Notes under the pieces: generated by a model
What the model saw: only the letters and a program-made list of their open reading frames with translations
The model's database searches: none
Told to the model about the DNA's origin: nothing
Translations under genes and position numbers: made by a program
Assembly (NCBI GenBank): GCA_035477595.1
Contig: DATIKM010000074.1
Coordinates: 1 to 9,589, forward strand
Source: DATIKM01 sp035477595
Lineage (GTDB): Bacteria > Armatimonadota > Chthonomonadetes > Chthonomonadales > CAJBBX01
Direction of reading: 5' to 3'
Length of the DNA: 9,589 nucleotides
In this document: piece by piece, positions 6,027 to 9,589 of the stretch
Layout: every line of letters begins with the position of its first letter
How positions within the stretch are numbered: the first letter of the stretch is position 1

Positions 6027-6854
6027 ATGGCGCGCATCGGCATCGGCATCAACCTGGAGTTCGTGCGGCACGATGACAAGCCCTTCGAGTGGGGCGTCCG
6101 CAAGGCCGCCGATCTCGGCTACGAGTACGTCGAGCCCATGGTCCACCTGGGCCGCGAGCTGCTGAGCGAGGCAGGATACTTCCACAGCGTCTCCATGCTC
6201 GACGACCCGCTCCGCGTCCTGCGCGCGTGCGAGGCCGCCGGCGTCCGCTGCTCCGGCCTCTCCGCCCACACGCCGCTCTGCAAGCCGGAGATCGGAACCG
6301 AGTACCTCAAGCAGGCAGTCCGCTTCGCGGCCGAGTGCGGCGCGCCGGTGGTGAACACCGACGAGGGCCCGAAGCAGCCGTGGACCAGCGAGGCGGAGGA
6401 CCACGTCCTCATGCGCTACGCTCTGCGCGAGGCCGCGAGCGTCGCGGAGCCGCGCGGCGTGCTGATCGGAGTGGAGCCCCACCAGCAGTACAGCAAGAGC
6501 CCCGACGGCCTCGACCGCATCATGGGGCTCGTCGACTCGCCCGCCATCGGCGTGAACTTCGACACCGGGAACAGCTACCTCTGCGGGCACGACCCCTACG
6601 CCTGGCTCGAGCGCGTCCTGGGCCGGCTGGTCCACCTCCACGCAAAGGACATCTCGGTGCAGCACTCCGAGGCGGAGCGCGGCAAGGTCACCGGCACGCC
6701 CGTGGGCTGCGCCTGCGGCGACGGGGTGATCGACTGGCGTCGCGTCATCGAGCTCTGCCGGCGCGCCCCGCGCGACATCGTGCTCTCCGTGGAGTGCGGC
6801 ACCGTGGAGCAGGCCGAGCGCAGCATCGCGCACCTGAAGGCCTGCGGCGCCTGA
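6027..6854 (+). CDS. Sugar phosphate isomerase/epimerase-like TIM-barrel protein
   Basis: This 275-residue cytoplasmic protein (no signal peptide) belongs to the xylose isomerase-like TIM-barrel (AP_endonuc_2) superfamily, full length. The start ATG 6027 follows AGGGAG 9 bases upstream. Expected metal ligands and active-site residues are present at barrel strand ends: SAHTP (79-83), VVNTDEG (108-114), GVEPH (148-152), NFDTGN (177-182), HLHAKDI (203-209) and SVECG (254-258), with E150, D179, H205 and E256 as likely metal ligands. The stretch VTGTPVGCACGDGVIDW (221-237) is characteristic of a subgroup usually found beside Gfo/Idh/MocA oxidoreductases. Members isomerise or epimerise sugars, and some relatives cleave 3-keto-glycosides; the exact reaction cannot be read from sequence. 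It is the first gene of a three-gene plus-strand cassette, 31 bases before the DUF6807 gene. Confidence 0.88.
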   Translation: MARIGIGINLEFVRHDDKPFEWGVRKAADLGYEYVEPMVHLGRELLSEAGYFHSVSMLDDPLRVLRACEAAGVRCSGLSAHTPLCKPEIGTEYLKQAVRFAAECGAPVVNTDEGPKQPWTSEAEDHVLMRYALREAASVAEPRGVLIGVEPHQQYSKSPDGLDRIMGLVDSPAIGVNFDTGNSYLCGHDPYAWLERVLGRLVHLHAKDISVQHSEAERGKVTGTPVGCACGDGVIDWRRVIELCRRAPRDIVLSVECGTVEQAERSIAHLKACGA

Positions 6855-6885
6855 CGGCGCGACGCAGGGAGGGAAGGAGTCCCGG

Positions 6886-7803
6886 ATGCGTATCTGGCTC
6901 GCGGGAGCGGCGGCTGCCCTGGCGTGCGCTCTGGCTGCCGCGGGAGCGCCCGGCGCCGCGGGGGCGCTCGACGTCGAGGCCACCCCGGACACCGTGCGCG
7001 TGCGCCAGGCCGGCGCGCTCGTGCTCGCGTACCGCCGGACCGGCGTGCCGGCCAAGCCCTATGTCGTGGAGCTCCGCTCGCCTGCAGGCGTGAATGTGCT
7101 GCGCGACAACGTCGCCGACCACCTACACCACCACGGCCTCATGTTCGCTGTGACCGCCGGCGGGGTGAACTTCTGGGAGGAGACGCCCGGCAGCGGGACC
7201 CAGACGAGCCTGCGCACTCGCCCGCTGCGTGCCGGACTGCTCGACTCGCTGGAGTGGCGAGCGCCGAGCGCGCCCGCGCCCATGATGCTCGAGGAGCGCC
7301 GGATCGAAATCCTGCGCTCGCCGGACCCCCGCGCCACGCTCATCGCCTGGCGGAGCGATCTCACGCTGCCGCGGGGCGCGGGCGATCCGCTCCGGCTGGA
7401 CGGCGCGCACTACAATGGTCTGGGCATGCGCTTCGTGGCCGAGATGGACGGCGGCACGTTCGCCAACGCGGATGAGGACCCCGGCGTCGTCTTCCGCGGC
7501 GAGGAGCGCCTCATGCGCGGACGCTGGTGCGCCTACCGCGCCACCGTGGGCGGCCGCCCGGTGACGGTGGCCATGTTCGATCACCCCGCGAACCCGCGCC
7601 CCGCCACGTGGTTCACCATGCCGCGCCCGTTCGGATACCTGTCGGCCACGTTGCGCTATCACGAGGAGCCGGTGGAGCTGCGCCCGGGCCAGCGGCTCAC
7701 GCTGCGCTACGGGGTGGCGGTGTGGGATGGCGACGCGGCACCGGAACGCATCGAGAGCGTCGGCAGGGCGTGGCTGCGCCAGGCCGGCGGAGGAGGACGA
7801 TGA
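6886..7803 (+). CDS. Exported DUF6807 (PmoA-like) family protein
   Basis: This 305-residue protein starts at ATG 6886 behind AAGGAG (6874-6879), spacing 6. Residues 1-27 are an Ala-rich signal peptide (MRIWLAGAAAALACALAAAG, then cleavage near GAAGA). The DUF6807 landmarks follow: KPYVVELRSPAGVNVLRD (57-73), the histidine cluster DHLHHHGLMF (78-87) with VNFWEE (94-99), HYNGLGMRF (175-183), VAMFDHPANPR (228-238) and the C-terminal LRPGQRLTLRYGVAVWDG (265-282). These proteins are often labelled methane oxygenase PmoA in databases; that label is not supported by homology to the real enzyme subunit. The biochemical role is unproven. The fold is probably a beta sandwich like carbohydrate-binding or mutarotase-type proteins, and the neighbours suggest work on a glycoside outside the cytoplasm. 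The stop overlaps the start of the next gene. Confidence 0.87.
   Translation: MRIWLAGAAAALACALAAAGAPGAAGALDVEATPDTVRVRQAGALVLAYRRTGVPAKPYVVELRSPAGVNVLRDNVADHLHHHGLMFAVTAGGVNFWEETPGSGTQTSLRTRPLRAGLLDSLEWRAPSAPAPMMLEERRIEILRSPDPRATLIAWRSDLTLPRGAGDPLRLDGAHYNGLGMRFVAEMDGGTFANADEDPGVVFRGEERLMRGRWCAYRATVGGRPVTVAMFDHPANPRPATWFTMPRPFGYLSATLRYHEEPVELRPGQRLTLRYGVAVWDGDAAPERIESVGRAWLRQAGGGGR
7791..7796 (+). promoter_or_regulatory. Ribosome binding site inside the end of the DUF6807 gene
   Basis: AGGAGG lies 3 bases before ATG 7800 and 6 bases before ATG 7803. The normal spacing favours 7803, where TGATG overlaps the DUF6807 stop; starting at 7800 adds one Met and overlaps as ATGA. Either way, translation of the two genes is probably coupled. 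Confidence 0.75.
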
Positions 7804-9098
7804 TGGAGCGATCGGAAGAGATGTCGCGCCGCGAGCTGGTGCTGCGCGGGAGCGCTCTGGCCGCCGCGGGGCTTGCAGCGGTGCCGGCGGGCGCGAGCGG
7901 ACCGCGGCAGGCCGGGCCGAACTCCCGCCTGGGCGTGGGCTTCATCGGGTGCGGAGGACGCGCGGGCGCGCACATGCAGGCGCTCCACTGGCTCCGAACC
8001 GACGGCGGCGAGGCGCTCGACCTGGTGGCGTTCTGCGACGTCTACGGGCCGCGCCTGCGCGCCGCAGCGGCGGCCCACAATAGCCAGCGCACCTACACCG
8101 ACTACCGCAGGCTGCTGGAGGACCCCGCGGTCGACATCGTGTGCATCTCGACGCCGGACCACACGCACGCGCCACAGGCCATAGCGGCGCTGAGGGCCAA
8201 CAAGCACGTCTTCGTCGAGAAGCCGATCACCCACTGGCGCCAGTTCTCGCAACTGCGCGAGCTGGCGCGCACCGCGGCACGCTCGCGCGCGCATCTGCTG
8301 TGCGGCACGCAGGGCATGAGCTGCTCCGCCTGGGAGCAGGCGCGCAAGCTCATCGCGGCGGGCGCCATCGGCCAGCCCATCCACGCGGAGGCCGGCTACT
8401 TCCGCGTGGGCGACTGGGGCGAGCGGGCCATGCCGATCGACGACCCGAGGGCCCGGCCGGGACCCGATCTCGACTGGGAGGCCTTCCTCGGCGACGCGCC
8501 GAGGCGGCCCTTCTCAGTCGACCGGTTCTTCCGCTGGCGCCTCTTCATGGACTACGCCGGCGGGCCTGTCACCGACCTCTACCCCCACGCGTTCACGCCC
8601 GTCGTGCACATGCTGGGCGTGAAGTTCCCATCCTCCGTGGTGGCGAGCGGCGGCACCTACCGCTACCCCTACGCACTGCGCGAAGTGCCGGACACCTTCA
8701 ACCTGCTCATCGACTACCCGGAGAAGGTGACGGTGGCGCTGATGGGCACACAGGGCAACAACCACTCCGGAACGGGCGACGCGCCCAGCCCCTCGGTGGG
8801 CAGGGCGCCCGTGATACGCGGCTGGGACGCCACTCTCACCTTCGCCGGCCGGAACATCGTCATCACGCCGACCGACGGCTCGAGCAAGCAGCCCGCCACC
8901 ATACCGATCGAGGGCAGGGAGGACCTGGTGGACTTCTGGCGGAGCCTGCTCGCGGCCGCGCGGTCGGGTCAGGGCGCCACCGCCAGCCCCATGGACCTCG
9001 CCTACTACGCGCAGACGCCGCTGATCATGGGCATGGCAGCGTGGCGCGCTGGCCGCACCGCGCGCTTCGACACCGCCCGCGAGGCCATCGTGGTCTAG
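7803..9098 (+). CDS. Tat-exported Gfo/Idh/MocA family oxidoreductase
   Basis: This 431-residue NAD(P)-dependent oxidoreductase (432 if started at 7800) ends at TAG 9096-9098. A longer open frame begins at 7527 but lies within the DUF6807 gene and adds no family sequence. The N-terminus carries MSRRELVLRGSALAAAGLAA (7-26), a twin-arginine signal with RR at 9-10. The Rossmann fold follows: GVGFIGCGGRAG (44-55), VAFCDVYG (75-82), STPDHTHAP (116-124) and the catalytic FVEKPITH (137-144). The C-terminal domain has DWEAFLGDAP (224-233), YAGGPVTDLYPHAFT (251-265) and the closing MAAWRAGRTARFD. The family oxidises or reduces sugars, inositols and glycosides using tightly bound or free NAD(P). Export by Tat means folded transport with cofactor, as known for glucose-fructose oxidoreductase. 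Last gene of the cassette. Confidence 0.9.
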   Translation: MERSEEMSRRELVLRGSALAAAGLAAVPAGASGPRQAGPNSRLGVGFIGCGGRAGAHMQALHWLRTDGGEALDLVAFCDVYGPRLRAAAAAHNSQRTYTDYRRLLEDPAVDIVCISTPDHTHAPQAIAALRANKHVFVEKPITHWRQFSQLRELARTAARSRAHLLCGTQGMSCSAWEQARKLIAAGAIGQPIHAEAGYFRVGDWGERAMPIDDPRARPGPDLDWEAFLGDAPRRPFSVDRFFRWRLFMDYAGGPVTDLYPHAFTPVVHMLGVKFPSSVVASGGTYRYPYALREVPDTFNLLIDYPEKVTVALMGTQGNNHSGTGDAPSPSVGRAPVIRGWDATLTFAGRNIVITPTDGSSKQPATIPIEGREDLVDFWRSLLAAARSGQGATASPMDLAYYAQTPLIMGMAAWRAGRTARFDTAREAIVV

Positions 9099-9124
9099 GA
9101 GGGGCCAGAGAGTCTGCACGCGGC

Positions 9125-9153
9125 TTGACGGCGCGGCCCGCGCGTGTTACGCT
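9125..9153 (+). promoter_or_regulatory. Sigma70-like promoter for the restriction gene
   Basis: TTGACG (9125-9130, five of six matches to the -35 consensus) is followed after exactly 17 bases by TACGCT (9148-9153, matching T, A and the final T of the -10 consensus). It sits 61 bases before the hsdR start in an otherwise empty gap. The spacer contains a perfect inverted repeat (gcgcg-gcc-cgcgc, 9131-9143) between the two boxes, which could be an operator. Confidence 0.6.
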
Positions 9154-9160
9154 CCGGGAA

Positions 9161-9182
9161 GCGGGACGGCGCGCGCTCCCGC
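9161..9182 (+). repeat. Leader hairpin gcggga / tcccgc upstream of hsdR
   Basis: Six-base perfect arms at 9161-9166 and 9177-9182 flank a GC-rich 10-base loop. It lies directly after the predicted transcription start (about 9160) and about 30 bases before the start codon, so it would form at the very 5' end of the mRNA. It might stabilise the message or limit its translation. Confidence 0.4.
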
Positions 9183-9200
9183 CAACGCGTCTCCAGGAAC

Positions 9201-9205
9201 GGAGG
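9201..9205 (+). promoter_or_regulatory. Ribosome binding site for the GTG start of hsdR
   Basis: GGAGG ends 8 bases before GTG 9214. The first ATG in the frame lies far downstream, beyond the conserved N-terminus, so this site decides the start. Confidence 0.7.
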
Positions 9206-9213
9206 CCCCCGAC

Positions 9214-9589
9214 GTGCCTGAGAAGGAAGCAACCGCCCGCATCAAGATCAATAAGCTGCTCGAAGCGGCAGGATGGCGCTTCTTTCCCGAGGGCGCCCAG
9301 CCGGCGAACGTCCGCCTGGAGCCCAGCGTCGCCGTCCGGCGCGCCGACCTCGACTCCCTCGGCGAGGACTTCGAGAAGGCGGGGCGAGGCTTCGTCGATT
9401 TCTTGCTCCTCGACGCGCGCGGGTTCCCTCTCATCGTCCTGGAGGCCAAGGCCGAGAGCAAGAACCCCTTGACGGCAAGGAGCAGGCGCGCAAGTACGCC
9501 CGCTCGCAGAACTGCCGCTTCGTCGCCATGCCCTCCTCCTCCTCGCCGCCTGGTCGCGTCCTTCATTCCGCAAGCTCGGCGACGGGCGC
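9214..9589 (+). CDS. hsdR: Type I restriction enzyme R subunit, N-terminal nuclease domain; frameshifted and cut by the window end
   Basis: Starting at GTG 9214, residues 1-86 match the HsdR_N domain: INKLLEAAGWRFF (12-24), ANVRLEPSV (31-39), LGEDFEKAGRGFVDFLLLD (49-67), FPLIVLEAKAESKNPL (71-86). D62, E77 and K79 form the PD-(D/E)xK metal-dependent nuclease site that cuts DNA after translocation. After NPL the frame turns into Arg/Ala/Ser/Pro-rich nonsense. The next frame, from GAC 9471, continues perfectly as DGKEQARKYARSQNCRFVAM. One C is missing from the CCCC run at 9465-9468. After RFVAM neither frame gives the expected continuation. The motor domain and HsdM/HsdS lie outside the window. 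It could be a real pseudogene, a phase-variable gene or a sequencing/assembly error. Confidence 0.75.
   Translation, partial: MPEKEATARIKINKLLEAAGWRFFPEGAQPANVRLEPSVAVRRADLDSLGEDFEKAGRGFVDFLLLDARGFPLIVLEAKAESKNPLTARSRRASTPARRTAASSPCPPPPRRLVASFIPQARRRA

Noticed and set aside
5535..7055. A 506-residue open frame on the minus strand opposite the isomerase gene
   Set aside because: It is antisense to a clearly recognised gene, rich in Ala/Arg/Val/Asp as expected for a high-GC shadow frame, and shows no domain.
7527..7802. A 92-residue upstream extension of the oxidoreductase
   Set aside because: It lies inside the DUF6807 gene, is Arg/Gly/His-rich, and would bury the twin-arginine signal inside the protein.
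8141..9472. A 443-residue plus-strand frame overlapping the oxidoreductase and the hsdR start
   Set aside because: It is the out-of-frame reading of two recognised genes and the promoter between them, with no domain of its own.

Overview
The window is GC-rich, protein-dense DNA from a free-living bacterium. The gene content (DUF6785/DUF6784 membrane protein, DUF6807 protein, Tat-exported Gfo/Idh/MocA oxidoreductase, xylose-isomerase-like TIM barrel) is typical of Armatimonadota, Planctomycetota and similar environmental lineages. I lean towards an uncultured Armatimonadota-like genome, but that is inference from family content only. Both window edges cut through genes.

Layout. (1) Bases 1-610: the 3' end of a small plus-strand gene carrying an in-frame 36-bp direct repeat, then the C-terminal scar of an IS481-type transposase. 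(2) Bases 611-5093, all minus strand, read right to left: a small one-TM protein with a PepSY-like C-terminal domain, a CorA-type divalent cation channel with a GTG start, a secreted PI-PLC/GDPD-superfamily phosphodiesterase resembling the AIM6 group, and a 676-residue multi-pass DUF6785/DUF6784 protein. Gaps are 47, 159 and 65 nt. The 159-nt gap holds a hairpin, so the line may be two units. (3) Bases 5094-6026: a leader and divergent intergenic region of about 0.9 kb with overlapping mini-ORFs, four copies of a GGAATGC heptamer, palindromes and a lower-GC patch. (4) Bases 6027-9098, plus strand: a compact three-gene sugar cassette, namely a cytoplasmic TIM-barrel isomerase/lyase-like protein, an exported DUF6807 protein and a Tat-exported Gfo/Idh/MocA oxidoreductase, the last two overlapping by a few bases. 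(5) Bases 9099-9589: a good sigma70-like promoter, a leader hairpin and the N-terminal nuclease domain of a type I restriction R subunit (HsdR). Its frame is broken at a C tract, and its homology fades in the last ~50 bases.

Working together. The three-gene plus-strand cassette looks like a carbohydrate module: redox chemistry on a glycoside outside the cytoplasm and TIM-barrel chemistry inside. The resemblance to 3-keto-glycoside pathways is inference. The minus-strand genes are envelope functions: ion flux, phosphodiester hydrolysis and an unassigned transporter-like protein. I found no CRISPR array, tRNA, rRNA or phage module. The most promising leads are the sugar cassette, the repeated heptamer between the two divergent units, and the frameshifted genes.
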